Assembly: GCA_002471665.1 (NCBI GenBank)
Contig: DKQK01000016.1
Coordinates: 1-19,441, forward strand
Origin: Gammaproteobacteria bacterium UBA7310
Lineage (GTDB): Bacteria > Pseudomonadota > Gammaproteobacteria > Pseudomonadales > Ketobacteraceae
Direction: 5' to 3'
Length of the DNA stretch: 19,441 nt
Positions within the stretch are counted from its first letter, which is position 1; the number at the start of each line of letters is the position of its first letter. Below the pieces are notes generated by a model, which saw nothing but the letters and a program-made list of their open reading frames with translations, did no database searches and was not told the DNA's origin. This document shows positions 1-6,940 of the stretch, in pieces. The translations under genes and the position numbers were made by a program.

Positions 1-483
1 GATCACTGGCAGGTGGGTGGTTTTCTTGCCCTGTGGATTATCGGCTATGGCGTGGTGCAGACTCAGGCACCGCGCCTGACCGCGCCGACCGGCCGCACAC
101 CGGATGGCCGTGATGCCCTGGGTTGGGCCCTGGTGCTGTCTATCGTGCCTGCGTTGATCGCTGCCCTGCTGTGGCTGGAGGTGGCGGTGCAATGGAGCCT
201 GTTGATCGGTTTGCTGGTGTTCGGTGTGGTGTTTGCGATTAACTCCTCGCTGCACAGTTATCTGATTGTCCATTACGCCGACGCGGACGGCGTATCGCTG
301 GATGTGGGATTTTACTACATGGCCAATGCCATGGGGCGCCTGATGGGGACGCTGTTGTCCGGCTGGCTGTTTCAGTCCCATGGATTGGCGGTGTGCCTGT
401 TGGTGTCGTCCGGGTTTGTGTTGCTGGCGGCGTTGCTGTCGGCGGGGTTACCCCATCACCGCCGACTTAATCCTGCAGCCTGA
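1..483 (+). CDS. arsJ: ArsJ, organoarsenical efflux MFS transporter (C-terminal part)
   Basis: The reading frame is open from the first base, so the N-terminal part lies outside the window; the last 160 residues are present. The visible start (DHWQVGGFLALW, then IIGYGVVQ) matches my memory of the second half of ArsJ, a major facilitator superfamily permease. ArsJ exports 1-arseno-3-phosphoglycerate made by a partner glyceraldehyde-3-phosphate dehydrogenase, giving arsenate resistance. About four hydrophobic membrane segments can be seen, with short charged links. Its partner gap-type gene would be expected just outside the left edge. The stop lies 17 bases inside the 3' end of the convergent panC gene. 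I saw no intrinsic terminator at the junction. The family is secure as MFS; the ArsJ identity rests on remembered sequence similarity. Confidence 0.85.
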   Translation, partial: DHWQVGGFLALWIIGYGVVQTQAPRLTAPTGRTPDGRDALGWALVLSIVPALIAALLWLEVAVQWSLLIGLLVFGVVFAINSSLHSYLIVHYADADGVSLDVGFYYMANAMGRLMGTLLSGWLFQSHGLAVCLLVSSGFVLLAALLSAGLPHHRRLNPAA

Positions 484-1321
484 AGTCGATGTTATCGATC
501 AGGCGCGCTTTGCCCATCCTGGCGGCCGCCAGGATCACCAGATCCTTGTCGCCCGCTGTGGCCGGTGCCAGCGTATCGGCCCGACAAACGTTGAAATACT
601 CAGGCTCGAAGCCGGCGGCGCTGAGGGTTGCGTGGGCCTGCTGTGAGAGGGAGTCGTAATCCCGCTCGCCATTCTGAATGCGCTCTTTGGCAGAGCACAG
701 GCATTGATACAGGGCCGCTCCACGTTCTTTCTCATCGACGCTCAGGTAGCCGTTTCGGGAGCTCATGGCCAGGCCGTTGGCCTCGCGCACGGTGTCAATG
801 CCAATCACATCGATATCAAAACACAGGGCGGTGGTCATGCGCTTGATTACGGCCAGTTGCTGAAAGTCTTTCTTGCCGAACAGGGCCACATCGGGTTTGA
901 CGATGTTGAACAACTTGGTGACGACGGTGGAGACCCCATCGAAATGGCCGGGCCGGGCGGCACCGCAGTGACGTTCCGTGATCTCGGTGACCACCACTTT
1001 GGCCCATTGGTCCTGGTCACCGGGGTACATCTCATCCACCGATGGCGCGAACAACAGGTTGCACCCGGCGGCCTGCAGTTGGGCGGCATCCGCCTCCAGG
1101 GTGCGGGGGTATTTATCGAAATCCTCGCCCGGGCCAAACTGAGTGGGGTTTACAAAAACGCTGGATACCATGACATCGCATTGCTTCAGGCCTGCGGTGA
1201 CCAGGGTGATGTGCCCGGCGTGCAAATTGCCCATGGTGGGTACAAATCCGATCCGTTTACCCGCCATGCGCTGTTGGTGCACGTGATCGCGCAGTTCTTT
1301 GATGGTGTGTACTGTTTTCAT
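467..1321 (-). CDS. panC: PanC, pantothenate synthetase
   Basis: Makes pantothenate from pantoate and beta-alanine with ATP, through a pantoyl-adenylate, in the cytoplasm. The protein has 284 residues, the usual length. The nucleotidyltransferase HIGH-type motif is seen as PTMGNLHAGH (residues 28-37). The GKKDFQQ segment lies at 149-155 and the KMSKS-equivalent MSSRN at 186-190. The start ATG shares one base with the panB stop (TGATG), so translation is probably coupled to panB. It is the last gene of the pcnB-folK-dNK-panB-panC run. No panD follows; the next gene is convergent arsJ, whose end overlaps panC by 17 bases. Confidence 0.97.
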   Translation of the reverse strand: MKTVHTIKELRDHVHQQRMAGKRIGFVPTMGNLHAGHITLVTAGLKQCDVMVSSVFVNPTQFGPGEDFDKYPRTLEADAAQLQAAGCNLLFAPSVDEMYPGDQDQWAKVVVTEITERHCGAARPGHFDGVSTVVTKLFNIVKPDVALFGKKDFQQLAVIKRMTTALCFDIDVIGIDTVREANGLAMSSRNGYLSVDEKERGAALYQCLCSAKERIQNGERDYDSLSQQAHATLSAAGFEPEYFNVCRADTLAPATAGDKDLVILAAARMGKARLIDNIDFRLQD

Positions 1322-2115
1322 CAGTCGAAACCATGCTCCGCTGCGGGGAATGAGCCATCTTTCACGGCCGCCACGTAGGCGCTGAAGGCGCCCTGTATGG
1401 TGCCGTCACCCGCGGCCATAAAATTCTTCACAAATTTGGCAGGTTTGCGGGTGGTGGCGCCCAGCATGTCGTGCATCACCAGCACCTGGGCATCGGAAGC
1501 CGGCCCGGCACCAATGCCGATGACGGGAATGGATACTTTGGACATGATCTCCTCCATCAGGTCGGAGGGAATGCATTCAAACAAGAGGATCGCTGCGCCG
1601 GCCTGTTCCGCCGCCAGTGAATCCCGGATCAACGCCTCCCGTTCCGCCGGATCGCGGCCCTGCACTTTGTAGCCGCCAAACTTGTTCACCGATTGCGGGG
1701 TCAGGCCCAAATGAATGCACACTGGCACTCCGCGCTCGGTTAATTTTTTAACGCTGCCCGCCAGCCACTCACCACCTTCCATTTTGACCACATGGGCGCC
1801 GGCGCGCATGAGGGCGGCACAGCTTTCCAGGGTCTGTTCTTCGGTGGCGTAGGTCATGAATGGCAGATCCGACATGATCAGAGCGCCCTGGTTACCACGT
1901 TTGACACACTCGGTATGATAAATCATATCCTGCAGAGTAACCGGCACCGTGCTGTCGTGGCCTTGCAGTACGTTACCCAGGGAATCCCCTACCAGCAACA
2001 CTTCCACCCCGGCGTTGCTGGCCAGGTGGGCGAAGGTGCTGTCGTAGGCCGTCAGGCAGGTAAATTTGCTGCCTTCCTGCTTGAGTTTGTTGAGGGTGGA
2101 AAGGGTAATAGCCAT
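1321..2115 (-). CDS. panB: PanB, 3-methyl-2-oxobutanoate hydroxymethyltransferase
   Basis: First committed step of pantothenate synthesis: adds a hydroxymethyl group from methylene-tetrahydrofolate to 2-oxoisovalerate, giving ketopantoate. The protein has 264 residues, typical of the family. The metal and substrate residues known from E. coli PanB appear shifted by one position: the GDS motif with D44 and S45, D83, K111 and E113 (KMEGGE), and catalytic E180 in LLFECIP. An AAGGAG ribosome site lies 11 bases before the ATG. Its stop overlaps the panC start by one base. A 55-base gap separates it from the upstream kinase gene, the largest gap in this operon. The folate-dependent chemistry fits with folK in the same transcript. 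Confidence 0.97.
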   Translation of the reverse strand: MAITLSTLNKLKQEGSKFTCLTAYDSTFAHLASNAGVEVLLVGDSLGNVLQGHDSTVPVTLQDMIYHTECVKRGNQGALIMSDLPFMTYATEEQTLESCAALMRAGAHVVKMEGGEWLAGSVKKLTERGVPVCIHLGLTPQSVNKFGGYKVQGRDPAEREALIRDSLAAEQAGAAILLFECIPSDLMEEIMSKVSIPVIGIGAGPASDAQVLVMHDMLGATTRKPAKFVKNFMAAGDGTIQGAFSAYVAAVKDGSFPAAEHGFD

Positions 2116-2170
2116 GATTGGTGCTGCTCCTTCTGAGTTGCTGTTCTTTCAGGAAATACCGCGTTCCTGA

Positions 2171-2800
2171 TTAGCCGGCAACTGGATTGAAGTAGTGTCT
2201 GCCACTGCGAATGGACAGAATATACTCCACCAGATTTTCATAGTCACGGGTGCTTTCTGCCAAGTTGAGGTGCTCGGTATTGACGATCAGTAACGGCGAT
2301 TCGTCGTAGCGCAGAAAAAAATCCACATAGGCTTCACTGAGCCGGGCCAGGTACTGATCAGTGATGTTTTGTTCGCAGGCGATGCCCCGTCTTTTTATGC
2401 GGGCTTGTAACTGGTCTACCGGTGCCTGCAGATAGATCACCAGATCCGGGCACGGAATGCTGGAAATGACATGCTGGTAAACCTTGTCGTAGAGGCTGAA
2501 TTCATCATCATCCAACGTCAGGCCGGCAAACAGGCGATCTTTATGAATCAGAAAATCCGCCACCCGCACCGGTTCGAACAGATCGTTCTGGCGCAGAGCA
2601 TTCAGTTGTTCGGCGCGCTGCAACAGAAAATATAACTGGGTTTGTAACGCCCATTGCTTCTGATCATGGTAGAAACGTTCCAGAAACGGGTTTTCATTGG
2701 CCCCCTCCAGCAGCAGGTCATAACCGAACGTGGCGGACAGTTTATGGGTGAGAGTTGTTTTACCCACGCCGATGGGGCCTTCCACCACGATGAATTTCAT
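2171..2800 (-). CDS. Deoxynucleoside kinase (dNK family)
   Basis: A 209-residue P-loop kinase that phosphorylates deoxynucleosides with ATP, most likely for purine or pyrimidine deoxynucleoside salvage. The Walker A motif GPIGVGKTT is at the N-terminus, followed by a family-typical ENPFLERFY segment, a Q-rich helix (QTQLYFLLQRAEQL) and an HKDRLFAGL segment that resembles the DRS-type motif. The substrate (dA, dG, dC) cannot be read from the sequence. I place the start at the ATG at 2800, not the GTG at 2809, because this ATG forms an ATGA overlap with the folK stop, implying coupled translation. Deoxynucleoside kinases do occur near folK and pan genes in some gammaproteobacteria. As I recall it, the Pseudomonas aeruginosa cluster has folK directly followed by panB. 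Confidence 0.88.
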   Translation of the reverse strand: MKFIVVEGPIGVGKTTLTHKLSATFGYDLLLEGANENPFLERFYHDQKQWALQTQLYFLLQRAEQLNALRQNDLFEPVRVADFLIHKDRLFAGLTLDDDEFSLYDKVYQHVISSIPCPDLVIYLQAPVDQLQARIKRRGIACEQNITDQYLARLSEAYVDFFLRYDESPLLIVNTEHLNLAESTRDYENLVEYILSIRSGRHYFNPVAG

Positions 2801-3279
2801 AGGGGCCACAGACCCTGGTGGTCGAGCATCGCCATCAAATCCTGAACCCTGCGGCCATCCGGCAGGGCCAGGTCCGGATTCAAGTCCAGTAGAGGTTGCA
2901 AGACAAAATTGCGTTCAGTCATTCTGGGGTGTGGAATCTGTAAACGTTCGGTTTCGATCTGCTTATTGTCAAACAGCAGCACATCGAGATCCAGAGTTCG
3001 GGCTACCCACTGCTGTGGGCCCCGTGCGCGCCCCTGTTCCCGTTCGATGGCCTGCAGCTGATCCAGCAGGGCATGGGGCTGCAGCCGGGTTTCCAGCAAG
3101 GCCGCGGCATTGACGTAATCCGGTTGCTCACCGGGGCCAACGGCAGTGCTGCCATAAAAGGGGGATACGGCCACGAGGGTTGTTTGGGGGATCTGGCGGA
3201 TGCGGTCAACGGCGCGTTGCAGTTGTTGCAGGGGGTGTTGCAGATTGCTGCCCAGGCCGATGTAAACCTGCTGCGTCAT
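2797..3279 (-). CDS. folK: FolK, hydroxymethyl-dihydropterin pyrophosphokinase
   Basis: Transfers pyrophosphate from ATP to 6-hydroxymethyl-7,8-dihydropterin in folate synthesis. I choose the ATG at 3279, giving 160 residues starting MTQQVYIGLGSN. This is the family's usual length, and the ATG overlaps the pcnB stop as ATGA. A longer open frame from 3408 adds a low-complexity head that is simply pcnB read in another frame. The HPPK signature RTLDLDVLLF is at 94-103 with metal-binding D97 and D99. GLGSN at 8-12 and FYGS at 41-44 are also typical. It is coupled at both ends by 4-base overlaps with pcnB and the deoxynucleoside kinase. Confidence 0.96.
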   Translation of the reverse strand: MTQQVYIGLGSNLQHPLQQLQRAVDRIRQIPQTTLVAVSPFYGSTAVGPGEQPDYVNAAALLETRLQPHALLDQLQAIEREQGRARGPQQWVARTLDLDVLLFDNKQIETERLQIPHPRMTERNFVLQPLLDLNPDLALPDGRRVQDLMAMLDHQGLWPL

Positions 3280-4637
3280 GGGTTGGGCGGTGTACTGCGG
3301 CGGCGGTTCTTGTAACGGCGACGGCGGCGGGGTTTGTTGCTGCCACCCAGCGACTGGCACAGGTTGGCCCGCTCTTCGGCATCGGCTTCCTGGTATTGGG
3401 TCCACCACTGGCCCAGGCCGGGTTCAATTTCACCGGCCTCTTCCCGCAGCAGCAGCATGTCGTAGGCGGCGCGGAAGCGGGGGTGCTGAACCAGGCTCTC
3501 GCAGCGTTTCAGTGAGCGTTGTGCCAGCCGACCCTGTAGTTCCCAGATTTCGCGCATGGGTATGCCGAAGCGTTTGGGGATGGAGGTACTCTGGGTTTGT
3601 TCGCTGATGACCTTTTGAATGGCTTTTTGCAGTGCCGGGGTGGCATGGGTACCCTTTTCCTGCTCTTTTTTCCAGGCCATCTGCAGCGGGCCCCACAGTA
3701 ACACCGCCAGCAGAAACGCCGGTGTCACCGGTTTGCCTTGCGCCAGTCGATGGTCTGTGTTGCGCAGGGCCAAATCAATCATTGCCTGCATGCCGGGTTC
3801 GTTGTTGACCTCAGGTACCGATTGCGGGAACAGCCAGCGGGCCAGCTCATACTCCACCAACAAGGGCCAGACTGCCTGGGCGTAGCCACCCAGAAACAGT
3901 TTCAGCACTTCTTCAAACAAGCGTGCCGCGGGAATCAGCCCCAGCAGATCAGACAGCTCGCGAATGGGGGCTGCGGTTTTGGGTTCGATATCAAAATCCA
4001 GCTTGGCGGCAAAGCGCACGGCTCGCAGCATGCGCACCGGGTCTTCCCGGTAGCGTTGCTCCGGATCGCCGATCAGGCGCAGGGTACGGTGCAGAATGTC
4101 TTCGTAACCATCCACGTAGTCCAGTACCGCACCATCGGTATGGCGGTAGTAGAGGGCGTTGGCGGTGAAGTCGCGGCGCACGGCGTCTTCATCCAGGGTG
4201 CCGAACACATTATCCCGCAGCAGCATGCCTTCTTCCGATTGGGATGAGTGGTTTTCATTGGTTTCCGACTTGCTGTGACAGCCCCGGAAGGTGGCTACTT
4301 CAAGTATTTCCCGGCCAAAGCGCACATGGGCCAGGCGAAAGCGCCGGCCGATCAGGCGGCAGTTACGGGGAAATACTGCCTTGATCTGTTCAGGGGTGGC
4401 GCTGGTGGCAATGTCGAAATCCTTGGGGTGCAGGCCAATCAGGCCGTCACGGATGGAACCGCCCACCAGATAGGCTTCGTAGCCGGCATCGGTCAACCCA
4501 TCCAGTACCGTGAGGACGCTGCGGCGAATGTCTTCTTCCGGAAAGTCGTGCTCGCCCCGGGGAATGACTCTGGCAATGGGGGTTTCCGTGTTGCCTGAGA
4601 GGAGGCCTTTGATTTTTTTAATAAGCCGTTTAGGCAT
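3276..4637 (-). CDS. pcnB: PcnB, poly(A) polymerase I
   Basis: Adds poly(A) tails to RNA 3' ends and so promotes RNA decay. It has 453 residues. The nucleotidyltransferase head carries GGSIRD (59-64) and DFDIAT (73-78), with the catalytic carboxylates D73 and D75. The RNA-binding part contains RREDPVRML-like sequence (YREDPVRMLRAVRF). The C-terminus is a strongly basic Arg/Lys-rich tail after residue about 430, as in proteobacterial PcnB. These features favour poly(A) polymerase over CCA-adding enzyme. It is the first gene of the operon and follows the CrcZ-like RNA terminator by about 140 bases. That gap holds a TAGAAT -10-like box on the minus strand but no good -35. The ribosome site is weak. 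Confidence 0.96.
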   Translation of the reverse strand: MPKRLIKKIKGLLSGNTETPIARVIPRGEHDFPEEDIRRSVLTVLDGLTDAGYEAYLVGGSIRDGLIGLHPKDFDIATSATPEQIKAVFPRNCRLIGRRFRLAHVRFGREILEVATFRGCHSKSETNENHSSQSEEGMLLRDNVFGTLDEDAVRRDFTANALYYRHTDGAVLDYVDGYEDILHRTLRLIGDPEQRYREDPVRMLRAVRFAAKLDFDIEPKTAAPIRELSDLLGLIPAARLFEEVLKLFLGGYAQAVWPLLVEYELARWLFPQSVPEVNNEPGMQAMIDLALRNTDHRLAQGKPVTPAFLLAVLLWGPLQMAWKKEQEKGTHATPALQKAIQKVISEQTQSTSIPKRFGIPMREIWELQGRLAQRSLKRCESLVQHPRFRAAYDMLLLREEAGEIEPGLGQWWTQYQEADAEERANLCQSLGGSNKPRRRRRYKNRRRSTPPNP

Positions 4638-4778
4638 GCTGCGGGTCGCGTATCCGTATTAATTGAACGGTTGGGTTGGTTGGGGTCTGATTCTAACACC
4701 GACTGACCGGAGTAATACACTCCATTCAATAGGTTAGACGCCTATTTGGCAGGTTGGTAGGGTTTTTCGGGTGATCCT

Positions 4779-4813
4779 AAAAGCAAAAAGGGAAAGCCTT
4801 TCGACTTTCCCTT
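4779..4813 (-). terminator. Intrinsic terminator of the CrcZ-like RNA
   Basis: On the minus strand AAGGGAAAGTC (4813-4803) pairs with GGCTTTCCCTT (4798-4788) around a GAAA tetraloop, with one G-U pair, and runs into a T-rich tract (TTTTTGCTTTT). The stem-loop plus U-tract gives a clear end for the small RNA at about 4785-4779 and insulates pcnB from it. Confidence 0.9.
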
Positions 4814-5172
4814 ACGCTTCATGCTTGTAGTAGTTTTTATAGAAGCTCTATTCTTTTTTCTGACTGGGCCCGAAGGCCCAGTCTTTGTGCCGACTCTTAT
4901 TGTTGTTGTTTAGCGATCTGTTTTTATTGTTATTATCGCATTTCTTATTTTTATTTTCGTTTTTTTGGTGGTTGTGGCAGTAAGAGGGATTTTTCAATCT
5001 AAGCCATTTATTATTGTTCTTGTTATGGCTCACAACCCGAAGGTTGTCCTCTTTCTGTATGCCACTTAAAAAGTGACCACCGAGCTTTATTATTATTTTT
5101 ATTGCTTTCGACTGTTCAAGGGTGCCGTTTTATTATTGTTATTAGTTATTTCGGCTTACCCTTGTTGGTACG
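4781..5172 (-). ncRNA. crcZ: CrcZ-type Hfq/Crc-sequestering small RNA
   Basis: A predicted transcript of about 392 bases lies between cbrB and pcnB, the exact place of crcZ in Pseudomonas, whose RNA is about 400 bases. It starts at about 5172 from a sigma-54 promoter and ends at a strong terminator. It has at least six A-rich CA motifs of the AAnAAnAA kind. Core positions on the minus strand are 5150-5128 (AACAATAATAA inside), 5103-5086, 5024-5008 (AACAAGAACAATAATAA), 4957-4941, 4934-4921 and 4910-4897 (AACAACAACAATAA). Known CrcZ RNAs use such motifs to bind Hfq with Crc and relieve carbon catabolite repression. No protein is likely: the one open frame here is Asn/Lys-rich noise made by the A-rich repeats. 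Hairpins separate the motifs, including perfect UUCG-loop stems at 4883-4862 and about 5046-5031. Confidence 0.9.
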
Positions 5173-5181
5173 CTAGATATA

Positions 5182-5199
5182 TAGCAGGGCGCGTGCCAA
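5182..5199 (-). promoter_or_regulatory. Sigma-54 (-24/-12) promoter of the CrcZ-like RNA
   Basis: The minus strand reads TTGGCACGCGCCCTGCTA. The GG (5197-5196) and GC (5185-5184) are separated by exactly ten bases, and the whole matches the YTGGCACG-N4-TTGCW consensus with one change (CTGC for TTGC). The start site falls at about 5172-5174. CbrB, encoded just upstream, is a sigma-54 activator with an intact GAFTGA loop, so activator and promoter match. Confidence 0.93.
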
Positions 5200-5244
5200 C
5201 TTGGTCCAAAATAAAAATATTCATATATAACATGTAGTTATGAA

Positions 5245-5512
5245 TGTTACGGGATGTAAACAGGGCAAAAGGTCAATATTCTGTTACCGGGTGACTGTGT
5301 AAGTGTTCCCGCTGGTGTGTAGGTCGGTAACACTTGTGTGTAGGGGAACACAAGTAACACGCCCGTTACGCTTGGTTAAATTTGTTAACATTTCAACGTT
5401 TTGAATGGGAAAAACCTTCAGTGGGTAAGGGGCGCAGGAATGGTTTGGTCACTGTGCAGGGTGCAGGCAGTAACAATCCGTAACATAAGGTCAAAATTTA
5501 GACAGGTGTTAC
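5245..5512 (-). promoter_or_regulatory. Array of GTAACA/TGTTAC half-sites, probable CbrB activating region
   Basis: Seven exact GTAACA or TGTTAC hexamers lie between the CrcZ-like promoter and the cbrB stop, at 5245, 5282, 5327, 5354, 5470, 5480 and 5507 (left ends, plus coordinates). There is also CGTTAC at 5364 and a TGTTAACA palindrome at 5383-5390. About 0.13 exact hits would be expected by chance in a stretch of this size at equal base composition. My recollection is that CbrB activating sites in Pseudomonas are built from TGTTAC and GTAACA inverted repeats upstream of crcZ; the exact spacing I recall is not certain. The stretch also contains a perfect inverted repeat ACTTGTGT-N8-ACACAAGT (5332-5355). 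The 5205-5240 stretch next to the promoter is AT-rich and could bend. Confidence 0.7.
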
Positions 5513-5539
5513 CGGTGGAAGTGTGTCGGATTTCTGTCT

Positions 5540-6940
5540 TTAGCGGGAGGCGGGCTTTTTACGGGGGATGCCAAGTCTTTGACGGCGTTCCCACAGGCAT
5601 TTGCGGCTGATACCCAGTTTCTGGGCTAATTCGGTTTCGGTCATCTGTTCCTGATGTTCCAACACGAAACGCTGGAAGTAGTCCTCCAGGGACAGGTCTT
5701 CAGCCGGGTCTTCCACGTCATCGTGATTGTTGCGGTTGATGGGTTTGGGCAGGGGAACGTCATCATCCAGCTGATAGGCAGGCTCTGAATGCATGTCCAG
5801 CGCCAACAAATCCGGCGCAATCACCTGGCCGTCACACAGGATCACGGCCCGTTCAATGGCGTTTTCCAGTTCCCGCACATTGCCCGGCCAACTGTATTTG
5901 TTGATGGCGGCAATGGCATCATTGGTAAACGACATCTCTTGCTTGGCCATGCGCCGGGTGGTGCGGGCCAGCAGTTCGCGGGCGAGCTTCTCAACATCAG
6001 CACCCCGTTCCCGCAACGGCGGTAGCTTCAGCTCCACCACGTGCAGCCGGTAATACAGATCCTCCCGAAAGCGGCCCTCTCTGGCCAGGTACTTCAGGTT
6101 GCGGTGGGTCGCCGCCACCAGGCGCACATCCACGGTTTTGGATTGTACTGAGCCTACACGGCGGACTTCTTTCTCCTGCAGCAGACGCAGCAGGCGGGCC
6201 TGGGCTTCCAACGGCAGTTCGCCGATTTCATCGAGGAACAGGGTGCCGCCGTCGGCCGCTTCCACCAGCCCCTTGCGATTGGCATTGGCACCGGTGAAGG
6301 CACCTTTCTCATGGCCGAACAGCTCGGATTCAATCAGGGTTTCCGGTATGGCGGCGCAGTTCACTGAAATCAGCGGGCCGCCGTGACGCAGGCTTTGGTC
6401 GTGTACAGCCCGGGCCACCAGTTCTTTACCGGTGCCGGATTCACCCAGTACCAGCACGGTGGAATCCGTGGGCGCCACCTTTTGGATATTCTTGAATAAC
6501 ACCTGCATGGATTCGCATTCCCCGATCATGCCGTTCAAGGGGTAATCGCGGCTGATCTGGGATTTCAGGGCGTGGTTTTCCCGCTCCAGTGCCTTTTCTT
6601 TCAGAATGCGTTCCACTGACATCAGCATTTCGTCATGATCGAAGGGCTTGGCGATGTAATCAACAGCGCCCATCTTCATGGATTCGACGGCAGACTTAAG
6701 GCTGGCGTAACTGGTCATTACCAGTACCGGCACGCCTTCCGCCTGGGGAATGATGTCGGTGCCGGGGGCGCCGGGCAGGCGCAGGTCGGTGACGATAAGA
6801 TCGAAATCACCCAATTTAAAAGCATCGATAGCATCCTGTACAGCTCCGGCTTCGCTAACCTGGTAACCGTTTCGCTCCAAAAGACGACGCAAGGCGTTAC
6901 GTATGACTGCTTCGTCTTCAACGATCAGGATGTGGCTCAT
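5540..6940 (-). CDS. cbrB: CbrB, sigma-54-dependent response regulator
   Basis: NtrC-family activator, partner of CbrA, acting in carbon-nitrogen balance and carbon catabolite control. It has 466 residues. The receiver domain (1-115) has acidic D9 and E10, phospho-acceptor D52 and the KP motif at K98. The AAA+ domain has Walker A GESGTGKE (166-173), the sigma-54 contact loop GAFTGA (213-218) and Walker B TLFLDE (233-238). The C-terminal Fis-type helix-turn-helix ends LGISRKCLWERRQRLG. The start ATG lies inside cbrA, overlapping its end by 23 bases, so the pair is co-translated. A sigma-54 promoter and a likely binding array lie just downstream at the CrcZ-like RNA. No obvious terminator follows the stop. 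Confidence 0.94.
   Translation of the reverse strand: MSHILIVEDEAVIRNALRRLLERNGYQVSEAGAVQDAIDAFKLGDFDLIVTDLRLPGAPGTDIIPQAEGVPVLVMTSYASLKSAVESMKMGAVDYIAKPFDHDEMLMSVERILKEKALERENHALKSQISRDYPLNGMIGECESMQVLFKNIQKVAPTDSTVLVLGESGTGKELVARAVHDQSLRHGGPLISVNCAAIPETLIESELFGHEKGAFTGANANRKGLVEAADGGTLFLDEIGELPLEAQARLLRLLQEKEVRRVGSVQSKTVDVRLVAATHRNLKYLAREGRFREDLYYRLHVVELKLPPLRERGADVEKLARELLARTTRRMAKQEMSFTNDAIAAINKYSWPGNVRELENAIERAVILCDGQVIAPDLLALDMHSEPAYQLDDDVPLPKPINRNNHDDVEDPAEDLSLEDYFQRFVLEHQEQMTETELAQKLGISRKCLWERRQRLGIPRKKPASR

Noticed and set aside
3280..3408. An N-terminal extension of FolK of 43 residues
   Set aside because: Low-complexity sequence made by pcnB in another frame. The ATG at 3279 gives the normal family length and an ATGA overlap.
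4862..4883. Perfect GACTGGGCC-TTCG-GGCCCAGTC hairpin as a terminator of the small RNA
   Set aside because: On the minus strand it is followed by A-rich, not T-rich, sequence. The hairpin at 4779-4813 has the proper U-tract, so this one is an internal structural stem.
4848..5033. A 61-codon minus-strand frame rich in Asn and Lys
   Set aside because: It lies wholly inside the CrcZ-like RNA and its composition is simply the A-rich CA motifs translated. No ribosome site.
5401..5610. A 69-codon plus-strand frame between the activating region and cbrB
   Set aside because: It overlaps the 3' end of cbrB and the half-site array, and has no ribosome site or recognisable sequence.
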